A stretch of DNA of 64,000 nucleotides from Poecilobothrus nobilitatus. Lineage: Eukaryota > Arthropoda > Insecta > Diptera > Dolichopodidae. Both the position numbers and the translations under genes were made by a program. The notes beneath the pieces are model-generated. The model made no database searches and was not told where the DNA came from. It worked only from the letters and a program-made list of their open reading frames with translations. This document shows positions 27,360-40,500 of the stretch, piece after piece (position 1 is the first letter of the stretch; the number at the start of each line of letters is the position of its first letter). The stretch covers positions 263,411,843 through 263,475,842 of the forward strand of contig OX352774.1 in the NCBI GenBank assembly GCA_947095535.1, in the 5' to 3' direction.

Positions 27360-28585
27360 AATCGATTTAAAGATTCGGTATTTTCAAAATCCATTTTCAG
27401 GCGATATACATTAGTTATGACTTTCGGATTTCGTTTTTATATTTAGAAATATCGTTCCCTACACAAAAACTCTATTTTTTGGTCAAAATTCCTATTCTGA
27501 AGGAAAATATTCTGTTTTTACTGAAGAAGCAAAAATGATATCAAAATAAGCTTAAAATCGTGAAAAAACAACGGGAAATGGTAGAAAAATCGATTTAAAG
27601 ATTCGGTATTTTCAAAATCCATTTTCAGGCGATATACATTAGTTATGACTTTCGGATTTCGTTTTTATATTTAGAAATATCGTTCCTTACACAAAAACTC
27701 TATTTTTTGGTCAAAATTCCTATTCTGAAGGAAAATATTCTGTTTTTACTGAAGAAGCAAAAATGATATCAAAATAAGCTTAAAATCGTGAAAAAACAAC
27801 GGGAAATGGTAGAAAAATCGATTTAAAGATTCGGTATTTTCAAAATCCATTTTCAGGCGATATACATTAGTTATGACTTTCGGATTTAGTTTTTATATTT
27901 AGAAATATCGTTCCCTACACAAAAACTCTATTTTTTGGTCAAAATTCCTATTCTGAAGGCAAATATTCAGTTTTTACTGAAGAAGCAAAAATGATATCAA
28001 AATAAGCTTAAAATCAGGAAAAAACAACGGGAAATGGTAGAAAAATCGATTTAAAGATTCGGTATTTTCAAAATCCATTTTCAGGCGATATACATTAGTT
28101 ATGACTTTCGCATTTCGTTTTTATATTTAGAAATATCGTTCCCTACACAAAAACTCTATTTTTTGGTCAAAATTCCTATTCTGAAGGAAAATATTCAGTT
28201 TTTACTGAAGAAGCAAAAATGATATCAAAATAAGCTTAATATCGTGAAAAAACAACGGGAAATGGTAGAAAAATCGATTTAAAGATTCGGTATTTTCAAA
28301 ATCCATTTTCAGGCGATATAAATTAGTTATGACTTTCGGATTTCGTTTTTATATATAGAATTATTGTCCCGTACACAAAAACTATATTTTTTGGTCAAAA
28401 TTCCTATTCTGAAGGAAAATATTCAGTTTTTACTGAAGAAGCAAAAATGATATCAAAATAAGCTTAAAATCAGGAAAAAAACAACGGGAAATAGTAGAAA
28501 AATCGATTTAAAGATTCCGTATTTTCAAAATCCATTTTCTGGCGATATACATTAGTTATGACTTTTGGATTTCGTTTTTATATTT
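27360..28585 (+). repeat. Segmental duplication B, second copy
   Basis: Paralog of 23710-24935. The same set of markers reappears in part at 31360-32160 and 33343-34143, so the block has been copied at least four times within about 10 kb. Confidence 0.8.
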
Positions 28586-31359
28586 AGAAATATCGTTCCC
28601 TACACAAAAACTCTATTTTTTGGTCAAAATTCCTATTCTGAAGGAAAATATTCAGTTTTTAATGAAGAAGCAAAAATGATATCAAAATAAGGTTAAAATC
28701 AGGAAAAAACAACGGGAAATAGTAGAAAATTCGATTTAAAGATTCGGTATTTTCAAAATCCATTTTCAGGCGATATAAATTAGTTATGACTTTCGGATTC
28801 CGTTTTTATATTCAGAAATATTGTCCCCTACACAAAAACTATATTTTTTGGTTAAAATTCCTATTCTGAAGGAAAATATTCAGTTTTTACTGAAGAAGCA
28901 AAAATTATATCAAAATTAGCTTAAAATCAGGAAAAAACAACGGGAAATGGTAGAAAAATCGATTTAAAGATTCGGTATTTTCAAAATCCATTTTCAGGCG
29001 ATATAAATTAGTTATGACTTTCGGATTTCGTTTTTATATTCAGAAATATTGTCCCCTACACAAAAACTATATTTTTTGGTTAAAATTCCTATTCTGAAGG
29101 AAAATATTCAGTTTTTACTGAAGAAGCAAAAATTATATCAAAATTAGCTTAAAATCAGGAAAAAACAACGGGAAATGGTAGAAAAATCGATTTAAAGATT
29201 CGGTATTTTTAAAATCCATTTTCAGGCGATATAAATTAGTTATGACTTTCGGATTTCGTTTTTATATATAGAAATATTGTCCCGTACACAAAAACTATAT
29301 TTTTTGGTCAAAATTCCTATTCTGAAGGGAAATATTCAGTTTTTATTGAAGAAGCAAAAATGATATCAAAATAAGCTAAATATCGGGAAAAAACAACGGG
29401 AAATGGTAGAAAAATCGATTTAAAGATTCGGTATTTTCAAAATCCATTTTCAGGCGATATAAATTAGTTATGACTTTCGGATTTCGTTTTTATATATAGA
29501 AATATTGTCCCGTACACAAAAACTATATTTTTTGGTCAAAATTCCTATTCTGAAGGGAAATATTCAGTTTTTACTGAAGAAGCAAAAATTATATCAAAAT
29601 TAGCTTAAAATCAGGAAAAAACAACGGGAAATGGTAGAAAAATCGATTTAAAGATTCGGTATTTTCAAAATCCATTTTCAGGCGATATAAATTAGTTATG
29701 ACTTTCGGATTTCGTTTTTATATTTAGAAATATTGTCCCCTACACAAAAACTATATTTTTTGGTCAAAATTCCTATTCTGAAGGAAAATATTCAGTTTTT
29801 ACTGAAGAAGCAAAAATGATATCAAAATAAGGTTAAAATCAGGAAAAAACAACGGGAAATAGTAGAAAATTCGATTTAAAGATTCGGTATTTTCAAAATC
29901 CATTTTCAGGCGATATAAATTAGTTATGACTTTCGGATTTCGTTTTAATATTCAGAAATATTGTCCCCTACACAAAAACTATATTTTTTGGTTAAAATTC
30001 CTATTCTGAAGGAAAATATTCAGTTTTTACTGAAGAAGCAAAAATTATATCAAAATTAGCTTAAAATCAGGAAAAAACAACGGGAAATGGTAGAAAAATC
30101 GATTTAAAGATTCGGTATTTTCAAAATCCATTTTCAGGCGATATAAATTAGTTATGACTTTCGGATTTCGTTTTTATATTCAGAAATATTGTCCCCTACA
30201 CAAAAACTATATTTTTTGGTTAAAATTCATATTCTGAAGGAAAATATTCAGTTTTTACTGAAGAAGCAAAAATTATATCAAAATTAGCTTAAAATCAGGA
30301 AAAAACAACGGGAAATGGTAGAAAAATCGATTTAAAGATTCGGTATTTTCAAAATCCATTTTCAGGCGATATAAATTAGTTATGACTTTCGGATTTCGTT
30401 TTTATATATAGAAATATTGTCCCGTACACAAAAACTATATTTTTTGGTCAAAATTCCTATTCTGAAGGAAAATATTCAGTTTTTACTGAAGAAGCAAAAA
30501 TGATATCAAAATAAGCTTAAAATCAGGAAAAAACTACGGGAAATGGTAGAAAAATCGATTTAAAGATTCCGTATTTTCAAAATCCATTTTCAGGCGATAT
30601 ACATTCGTTATGACTTTTGGATTTCGTTTTTATATTTAGAAATATCGTTCCCTACACAAAAACTCTATTTTTTGGTCAAAATTCCTATTCTGAAGGAAAA
30701 TATTCAGTTTTTACTGAAGAAGCAAAATGATATCAAAATAAGCTTAATATCGTGAAAAAACAACGGGAAATGGTAGAAAAATCGATTTAAAGATTCGGTA
30801 TTTTCAAAATCCATTTTCAGGCGATATACATTAGTTATGACTTTCGGATTTCGTTTTTATATTTAGAAATATCGTTCCCTACACAAAAACTCTATTTTTT
30901 GGTCAAAATTCCTATTCTGAAGGAAAATATTCAGTTTTTACTGAAGAAGCAAAAATGATATCAAAATAAGCTTAAAATCGATTTAAAGATTCGGTATTTT
31001 CAAAATCCATTTTCAGGCGATATACATTAGTTATGACTTTCGGATTTCGTTTTTATATTTAGAAATATCGTTCCCTACACAAAAACTCTATTTTTTGGTC
31101 AAAATTCCTATTCTGAAGGAAAATATTCAGTTTTTACTGAAGAAGCAAAAATGATATCAAAATAAGCTTAAAATCGTGAAAAAACAACGGTAAAAGGTAG
31201 AAAAATCGATTTAAAGATTCCGTATTTTCAAAATCCATTTTCAGGCGATATACATTAGTTATGACTTTCGGATTTCGTTTTTATATTTAGAAATATTGTC
31301 CCCTACACAAAAACTATATTTTTTGGTCAAAATTCCTATTCTGAAGGAAAATATTCAGT

Positions 31360-32160
31360 TTTTACTGAAGAAGCAAAAATGATATCAAAATAAGCTTAAT
31401 ATCGTGAAAAAACAACGGGAAATGGTAGAAAAATCGATTTAAAGATTCGGTATTTTCAAAATCCATTTTCAGGCGATATACATTAGTTATGACTTTCGGA
31501 TTTCGTTTTTATATTTAGAAATATCGTTCCCTACACAAAAACTCTATTTTTTGGTCAAAATTCCTATTCTGAAGGAAAATATTCAGTTTTTACTGAAGAA
31601 GCAAAAATGATATCAAAATAAGCTTAAAATCGTGAAAAAACAACGGGAAATGGTAGAAAAATCGATTTAAAGATTCGGTATTTTCAAAATCCATTTTCAG
31701 GCGATATACATTAGTTATGACTTTCGGATTTCGTTTTTATATTTAGAAATATCGTTCCTTACACAAAAACTCTATTTTTTGGTCAAAATTCCTATTCTGA
31801 AGGAAAATATTCTGTTTTTACTGAAGAAGCAAAAATGATATCAAAATAAGCTTAAAATCGTGAAAAAACAACGGGAAATGGTAGAAAAATCGATTTAAAG
31901 ATTCGGTATTTTCAAAATCCATTTTCAGGCGATATACATTAGTTATGACTTTCGGATTTAGTTTTTATATTTAGAAATATCGTTCCCTACACAAAAACTC
32001 TATTTTTTGGTCAAAATTCCTATTCTGAAGGCAAATATTCAGTTTTTACTGAAGAAGCAAAAATGATATCAAAATAAGCTTAAAATCAGGAAAAAACAAC
32101 GGGAAATGGTAGAAAAATCGATTTAAAGATTCGGTATTTTCAAAATCCATTTTCAGGCGA
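31360..32160 (+). repeat. Segmental duplication C, first copy (offset 1983 bp)
   Basis: It matches 33343-34143. The shared series is CGTTCCTTAC, GGATTTAGTTTT and TCTGAAGGCAAAT in consecutive monomers, the same series as in duplication B. It diverges where TATAAATTAG meets TATACATTAG. Confidence 0.78.
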
Positions 32161-32164
32161 TATA

Positions 32165-32840
32165 AATTAGTTATGACTTTCGGATTTCGTTTTTATATAT
32201 AGAATTATTGTCCCGTACACAAAAACTATATTTTTTGGTCAAAATTCCTATTCTGAAGGAAAATATTCAGTTTTTACTGAAGAAGCAAAAATGATATCAA
32301 AATAAGCTTAAAATCAGGAAAAAATAACAGGATATGGTAGAAAAATCGATTTAAAGATTTGTTATTTTCAAAATCCATTTTCAGGCGATATAAATTAGTT
32401 ATGACTTTCAGATATCGTTTTTATATTTAGAAATATTGTCCCCTACACAAAAACTATATTTTTTGGTCAAAATTCCTATTCTGAAGGAAAATATTCAGTT
32501 TTTACTGAAGAAGCAAAAATGATATCAAAATAAGCTTAAAATCGTGAAAAAACAACGGGAAATAGTAGAAAAATCGATTTAAAGATTCGGTATTTTCAAA
32601 ATCCATTTTCAGGCGATATACATTAGTTATGACTTTCGGATTTCGTTTTTATATTTAGAAATATCGTTCCCTACACAAAAACTCTATTTTTTGGTCAAAA
32701 TTCCTATTCTGAAGGAAAATATTCAGTTTTTACTGAAGAAGCAAAAATGATATCAAAATAAGCTTAAAATCGTGAAAAAACAACGGGAAATGGTAGAAAA
32801 ATCGATTTAAAGATTCGGTATTTTCAAAATCCATTTCCAA
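32165..32840 (+). repeat. Segmental duplication D, first copy (offset 2211 bp)
   Basis: It matches 34376-35050. Markers are AGAATTATTGTCCCG, ACAGGATATGGTAG (GATATGG at 32331/34542), GATTTGTTATTTTC and CTTTCAGATATCG, all spaced 2211 bp. The different offset from duplication C shows that separate exchange events built this stretch. Confidence 0.78.
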
Positions 32841-33342
32841 GCGATATACATTAGTTATGACTTTCGGATTTAGTTTTTATATTTAGAAATATCGTTCCCT
32901 ACACAAAAACTCTATTTTTTGGTCAAAATTCCTATTCTGAAGGAAAATATTCAGTTTTTACTGAAGAAGCAAAAATGATATCAAAATAAGCTTAAAACCA
33001 GGAAAAAACAACGTAAATGGTAGAAAAATCGATTTAAAGATTCCGTATTTTCAAAATCTATTTTCAGGCGATATACATTAGTTATGGCTTTCGGATTTCG
33101 TTTTTATATTTAGAAATATCGTTCCCTACATAAAAACTCTATTTTTTGGTCAAAATTCCTATTCTGAAGGAAAATATTCAGTTTTTACTGAAGAAGCAAA
33201 AATGATATCAAAATAAGCTTAATATCGTGAAAAAACAACGGGAAATGGTAGAAAAATCGATTTAAAGATTCGATATTTTCAAAATCCATTTTCATATTTT
33301 ATTTTTTGGTCAAAATTCCTATTCTGAAGGAAAATATTCAGT

Positions 33343-34143
33343 TTTTACTGAAGAAGCAAAAATGATATCAAAATAAGCTTAATATCGTGAAAAAACAACG
33401 GGAAATGGTAGAAAAATCGATTTAAAGATTCGGTATTTTCAAAATCCATTTTCAGGCGATATACATTAGTTATGACTTTCGGATTTCGTTTTTATATTTA
33501 GAAATATCGTTCCCTACACAAAAACTCTATTTTTTGGTCAAAATTCCTATTCTGAAGGAAAATATTCAGTTTTTACTGAAGAAGCAAAAATGATATCAAA
33601 ATAAGCTTAAAATCGTGAAAAAACAACGGGAAATGGTAGAAAAATCGATTTAAAGATTCGGTATTTTCAAAATCCATTTTCAGGCGATATACATTAGTTA
33701 TGACTTTCGGATTTCGTTTTTATATTTAGAAATATCGTTCCTTACACAAAAACTCTATTTTTTGGTCAAAATTCCTATTCTGAAGGAAAATATTCTGTTT
33801 TTACTGAAGAAGCAAAAATGATATCAAAATAAGCTTAAAATCGTGAAAAAACAACGGGAAATGGTAGAAAAATCGATTTAAAGATTCGGTATTTTCAAAA
33901 TCCATTTTCAGGCGATATACATTAGTTATGACTTTCGGATTTAGTTTTTATATTTAGAAATATCGTTCCCTACACAAAAACTCTATTTTTTGGTCAAAAT
34001 TCCTATTCTGAAGGCAAATATTCAGTTTTTACTGAAGAAGCAAAAATGATATCAAAATAAGCTTAAAATCAGGAAAAAACAACGGGAAATGGTAGAAAAA
34101 TCGATTTAAAGATTCGGTATTTTCAAAATCCATTTTCAGGCGA
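33343..34143 (+). repeat. Segmental duplication C, second copy
   Basis: Paralog of 31360-32160 at 1983 bp. It lies directly after the short chimeric monomer at 33291. Confidence 0.78.
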
Positions 34144-34375
34144 TATACATTAGTTATGACTTTCGCATTTCGTTTTTATATTTAGAAATATCGTTCCCTA
34201 CACAAAAACTCTATTTTTTGGTCAAAATTCCTATTCTGAAGGAAAATATTCAGTTTTTACTGAAGAAGCAAAAATGATATCAAAATAAGCTTAATATCGT
34301 GAAAAAACAACGGGAAATGGTAGAAAAATCGATTTAAAGATTCGGTATTTTCAAAATCCATTTTCAGGCGATATA

Positions 34376-35050
34376 AATTAGTTATGACTTTCGGATTTCG
34401 TTTTTATATATAGAATTATTGTCCCGTACACAAAAACTATATTTTTTGGTCAAAATTCCTATTCTGAAGGAAAATATTCAGTTTTTACTGAAGAAGCAAA
34501 AATGATATCAAAATAAGCTTAAAATCAGGAAAAAACAACAGGATATGGTAGAAAAATCGATTTAAAGATTTGTTATTTTCAAAATCCATTTTCAGGCGAT
34601 ATAAATTAGTTATGACTTTCAGATATCGTTTTTATATTTAGAAATATTGTCCCCTACACAAAAACTATATTTTTTGGTCAAAATTCCTATTCTGAAGGAA
34701 AATATTCAGTTTTTACTGAAGAAGCAAAAATGATATCAAAATAAGCTTAAAATCGTGAAAAAACAACGGGAAATAGTAGAAAAATCGATTTAAAGATTCG
34801 GTATTTTCAAAATCCATTTTCAGGCGATATACATTAGTTATGACTTTCGGATTTCGTTTTTATATTTAGAAATATCGTTCCCTACACAAAAACTCTATTT
34901 TTTGGTCAAAATTCCTATTCTGAAGGAAAATATTCAGTTTTTACTGAAGAAGCAAAAATGATATCAAAATAAGCTTAAAATCAGGAAAAAACAACGGGAA
35001 ATGGTAGAAAAATCGATTTAAAGATTCGGTATTTTCAAAATCCATTTTCA
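34376..35050 (+). repeat. Segmental duplication D, second copy
   Basis: Paralog of 32165-32840 at 2211 bp. It is followed by three near-identical AACGTAAATGG / TTATGGCTTTCGG type monomers, two of them adjacent (AACGTAAATGG at about 35450 and 35677). Confidence 0.75.
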
Positions 35051-37392
35051 GGCGATATACATTAGTTATGGCTTTCGGATTTCGTTTTTATATTTAGAAA
35101 TATCGTTCCCTACATAAAAACTCTATTTTTTGGTCAAAATTCCTATTCTGAAGGAAAATATTCAGTTTTTACTGAAGAAGCAAAAATGATATCAAAATAA
35201 GCTTAATATCGTGAAAAAACAACGGGAAATGGTAGAAAAATCGATTTAAAGATTCGGTATTTTCAAAATCCATTTTCAGGCGATATACATTAGTTATGAC
35301 TTTCGGATTTCGTTTTTATATTTAGAAATATCGTTCCCTACACAAAAACTCTATTTTTTGGTCAAAATTCCTATTCTGAAGGAAAATATTCAGTTTTTAC
35401 TGAAGAAGCAAAAATGATATCAAAATAAGCTTAAAACCAGGAAAAAACAACGTAAATGGTAGAAAAATCGATTTAAAGATTCCGTATTTTCAAAATCTAT
35501 TTTCAGGCGATATACATTAGTTATGGCTTTCGGATTTCGTTTTTATATTTAGAAATATCGTTCCCTACATAAAAACTCTATTTTTTGGTCAAAATTCCTA
35601 TTCTGAAGGAAAATATTCAGTTTTTACTGAAGAAGCAAAAATGATATCAAAATAAGCTTAAAACCAGGAAAAAACAACGTAAATGGTAGAAAAATCGATT
35701 TAAAGATTCCGTATTTTCAAAATCTATTTTCAGGCGATATACATTAGTTATGGCTTTCGGATTTCGTTTTTATATTTAGAAATATCGTTCCCTACATAAA
35801 AACTCTATTTTTTGGTCAAAATTCCTATTCTGAAGGAAAATATTCAGTTTTTACTGAAGAAGCAAAAATGATATCAAAATAAGCTTAATATCGTGAAAAA
35901 ACAACGGGAAATGGTAGAAAAATCGATTTAAAGATTCGATATTTTCAAAATCCATTTTCATATTTTATTTTTTGGTCAAAATTCCTATTCTGAAGGAAAA
36001 TATTCAGTTTTTACTGAAGAAGCAAAAATGATATCAAAATAAGCTTAAAATCAGGAAAAAACAACGGGAAATGGTAGAAAAATCGATTTAAAGATTCGGT
36101 ATTTTCAAAATCCATTTTCAGGCGATATAAATTAGTTATGACTTTCGGATTTCGTTTTTATATATAGAAATATTGTCCCGTACACAAAAACTATATTTTT
36201 TGGTCAAAATTCCTATTCTGAAGGAAAATATTCAGTTTTTACTGAAGAAGCAAAAATGATATCAAAATAAGCTTAAAATCAGGAAAAAACAACGGGAAAT
36301 GGTAGAAAAATCGATTTAAAGATTCCGTATTTTCAAAATCCATTTTCAGGCGATATAAATTAGTTATGACTTTCGGATTTCGTTTTTATATTTAGAAATA
36401 TTGTCCCCTACACAAAAACTATATTTTTTGGTCAAAATTCCTATTCTGAAGGAAAATATTCAGTTTTTACTGAAGAAGCAAAAATGATATCAAAATAAGC
36501 TTAAAATCAGGAAAAAACAACGGGAAATGGTAGAAAAATCGATTTAAAGAATCCGTATATTCAAAATCCATTTTCAGGCGATATAAATTAGTTATGACTT
36601 TCGGATTTCGTTTTTATATATAGAAATATTGTCCCGTACACAAAAACTATATTTTTTGGTCAAAATTCCTATTCTGAAGGAAAATATTCAGTTTTTACTG
36701 AAGAAGCAAAAATGATTTCAAAATAAGCTTAATATCGTGAAAAACAACGGGAAATGGTAGAAAAATCGATTTAAAGATTTGGTATTTTCAAAATCCATTT
36801 TCAGGCGATATAAATGGTAGAAAAATCGATTTAAAGATTCGGTATTTTCAAAATCCATTTTCAGGCGATATACATTAGTTATGACTTTCGGATTTCGTTT
36901 TTATATATAGAAATATTGTCCCGTACACAAAAACTATATTTTTTGGTCAAAATTCCTATTCTGAAGGAAAATATTCAGTTTTTACTGAAGAAGCAAAAAT
37001 GATATCAAAATAAGCTTAAAATCAGGAAAAAGCAACGGGAAATGGTACAAAAATCGATTTAAAGATTCCGTATTTTCAAAATCCATTTTCAGGCGATATA
37101 AATTAGTTATGACTTTCGGATTTCGTTTTTATATTTAGAAATATTGTCCCGTACACAAAAACTATATTTTTTGGTCAAAATTCCTATTCTGAAGGAAAAT
37201 ATTCAGTTTTTACTGAAGAAGCAAAAATGATATCAAAATAAGCTTAATATCGTGAAAAAACAACGGGAAATGGTAGAAAAATCAATTTAAAGATTCGGTA
37301 TTTTCAAAATCCATTTTCATATTATATTTTTTGGTCAAAATTCCTATTCTGAAGGAAAATATTCAGTTTTTACTGAAGAAGCAAAAATGATA

Positions 37393-37592
37393 NNNNNNNN
37401 NNNNNNNNNNNNNNNNNNNNNNNNNNNNNNNNNNNNNNNNNNNNNNNNNNNNNNNNNNNNNNNNNNNNNNNNNNNNNNNNNNNNNNNNNNNNNNNNNNNN
37501 NNNNNNNNNNNNNNNNNNNNNNNNNNNNNNNNNNNNNNNNNNNNNNNNNNNNNNNNNNNNNNNNNNNNNNNNNNNNNNNNNNNNNNNNNNNN
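37393..37592. other. Assembly gap of exactly 200 N
   Basis: An unresolved run of N inside the satellite. The flanks are ...AAAAATGATA on the left and AAAATATTCAG... on the right. In an unbroken array about 191 bp would separate these points, so 200 is not the true distance and is probably a fixed placeholder. Any open frame through this run is an artefact. Confidence 0.97.
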
Positions 37593-40500
37593 AAAATATT
37601 CAGTTTTTACTGAAGAAGCAAAAATGATATCAAAATAAGCTTAAAATCAGGAAAAAACAACGGGAAATGGTAGAAAAATCGATTTAAAGATTCCGTATTT
37701 TCAAAATCCATTTTCAGGTGCTATAAATTAGTTATGACTTTCGGATTTCGTTTTTATATTTAGAAATGTTGTCCCCTACACAAAAACTATATTTTTTGGT
37801 CAAAATTCCTATTCTGAAGGAAAATATTCAGTTTTTACTGAAGAAGCAAAAATGATATCAAAATAAGCTTAAAATCAGGAAAAAACAACGGAAATGGTCG
37901 AAAATCCGATTTAAAGATTCGGTATTTTCAAAATCCATTTTCAAAATCCATTTTAATATAAATTAGTTATGACTTTTGGATTTCGTTTTTATATTTACAA
38001 ATATCGTTCCCTACACAAAAACTCTATTTTTTGGTCAAAGTTCCTATTCTGAAGGAAAATATTCAGTTTTTACTGAAGAAGTAAAAATGATATCAAAATA
38101 AGCTTAAAATCAGAAAAAAACAACGGGAAATGGTAGAAAAATCGATTTAAAGATTCGGTATTTTCAAAATCCATTTTCAGGCGATATAAATTAGTTATGA
38201 CTTTCGGATTTCGTTTTTATATTTAGAAATATTGTCCCCTACACAAAAACTATATTTTTTGGTCAAAATTCCTATTCTGAAGCAAAAATGATATCAAAAT
38301 AAGCTTAAAATCAGGAAAAAACAACGGGAAATGGTCGAAAATCCGATTTAAAGATTCGGTATTTTCAAAATCCATTTTCAAAATCCATTTTAATATAAAT
38401 TAGTTATGACTTTTGGATTTCGTTTTTATATTTACAAATATCGTTCCCTACACAAAAACTATATTTTTTGGTCAAAATTCCTATTCTGAAGGAAAATATT
38501 CAGTTTTTACTGAAGAAGCAAAAATGATATCAAAATAAGCTTAAAATCGTGAAAAAACAACGGGAAATGGTAGAAAAATCGATTTAAAGATTCCGTATTT
38601 TCAAAATCCATTTTCAGGTGATATAAATTAGTTATGACTTTCGGATTTCGTTTTTATATTTAGAAATATTGTCCCCTACACAAAAACTATATTTTTTGGT
38701 CAAAATTCCTATTCTGAAGGAAAATATTCAGTTTTTACTGAAGAAGCAAAAATGATATCAAACTAAGCTTAAAATCAGGAAAAAACAACGGGAAATAGTA
38801 GAAAAATCGATTTAAAGAATCGGTATTTTCAAAATCCATTTTCAGGCGATATAAATTAGTTATTACTTTCGGATTTCGTTTTTATATTTAGAAATATTGT
38901 CCCCTACACAAAAACTATATTTTTTGGTCAAAATTCCTATTCTGAAGGAAAATATTCAGTTTTTACTGAAGAAGCAAAAATGATATCAAACTAAGCTTAA
39001 AATCAGGAAGAAACAACGGGAAATAGTAGAAAAATCGATTTAAAGATTCGGTATTTTCAAAATCCATTTTCAGGTGATATAAATTAGTTATGACTTTTGG
39101 ATTTCGTTTTTATATTTAGAAATATCGTTCCCTACACAAAAACTCTATTTTTTGTCAAAATTCCTATTTTGAAGGAAAATATTCAGTTTTTTTTTTACTA
39201 AAGAAATAAAAATGATAAAAAAATAAGCTTAAAATCAGGAAAAAACAACTGGAAATGGTAGAAAAATCTATTTAAAGATTCGGTATTTTTAAAATCCATT
39301 TTCAGGCGATATAAATTAGTTATGACTTTTGGATTTCGTTTTTATATTTAGAAATATCGTTCCCTACACAAAAACTCTATTTTTTGTCAAAATTCCTATT
39401 TTGAAGGAAAATATTCAGTTTTTACTCAAGAAGCAAAAATGATATCAAAATAAGCTTAAAATCAGGAAAAAACAACGGGAAATGGTAGAAAAATCGATTT
39501 AAAGATTCCGTATTTTCAAAATCTATTTTCAGGCGATATAAATTAGTTATGACTTTTGGATTTCGTTTTTATATTTAGAAATATCGTTCCCTACACAAAA
39601 ACTCTATTTTTTGTCAAAATTCCTATTCTGAAGTAAAATATTCAGTTTTTACTGAAGAAGCAAAAATGATATCAAACTAAGCTTAAAATCAGGAAAAAAC
39701 AACGGGAAATAGTAGAAAAATCGATTTAAAGATTCGGTATTTTCAAAATCCATTTTCAGGCGATATAAATTAGTTATGACTTTCGGATTTCGTTTTTATA
39801 TTTAGAAATATTGTCCCCAACACAAAAACTATATTTTTTGGTCATAATTCCTATTCTGAAGGAAAATATTCAGTTTTTATTGAAGAAGCAAAAATGATAT
39901 CAAAATAAGCTTAAAATCAGGAAAAAACAACGGGAAATGGTAGAAAAATCGATTTAAAGATTCGGTATTTTCAAAATCCATTTTCAGGCGATATACATTA
40001 GTTATGACTTTTAGATTTCGTTTTTATATTTAGAAATATCGTTCCCTACACAAAAACTCTATTTTTTGTCAAAATTCCTATTTTGAAGGAAAATATTCAG
40101 TTTTTACTGAAGAAGCAAAAATGATATCAAAATAAGCTTAAAATCAGGAAAAAACAACGGGAAATGGTAGAAAAATCGATTTAAAGATTCCGTATTTTCA
40201 AAATCTATTTTCAGGCGATATAAATTAGTTATGACTTTCGGATTTCGTTTTTATATTTAGAAATATCGTTCCCTACACAAAAACTCTATTTTTTGGTCAA
40301 AATTCCTATTTTGAAGGAAAATATTCAGTTTTTATTGAAGAAGCAAAAATGATATCAAAATAAGCTTAAAATCAGGAAAAAACAACGGGAAATGGTAGAA
40401 AAATCGATTTAAAGATTCGGTATTTTCAAAATCCATTTTCACGCGATATAAATTAGTTATGACTTTCGGATTTTGTATATTTAGAAATATTGTCCCGTAC

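Larger units (their letters stand above)
14461..37392 (+). repeat. Satellite array block 3
   Basis: Roughly 100 monomers in uniform orientation, ending at the assembly gap. This is the most rearranged part of the array, with several segmental duplications at constant offsets (separate entries). A marked patch at about 20600-30500 has units with TATTCAGAAATATTG, GGTTAAAATTCC and AAATTATATCAAAATTAGC in linkage. Shortened or chimeric monomers lie at 14481, 16741, 17691, 18633, 30974, 33291, 35957, 36807 and 37317. No gene, RNA gene or other mobile element is visible. Confidence 0.96.

Noticed and set aside
37387..37638. 83-codon open frame across the N run
   Set aside because: Most of its codons are N; it is an artefact of the gap in satellite DNA.
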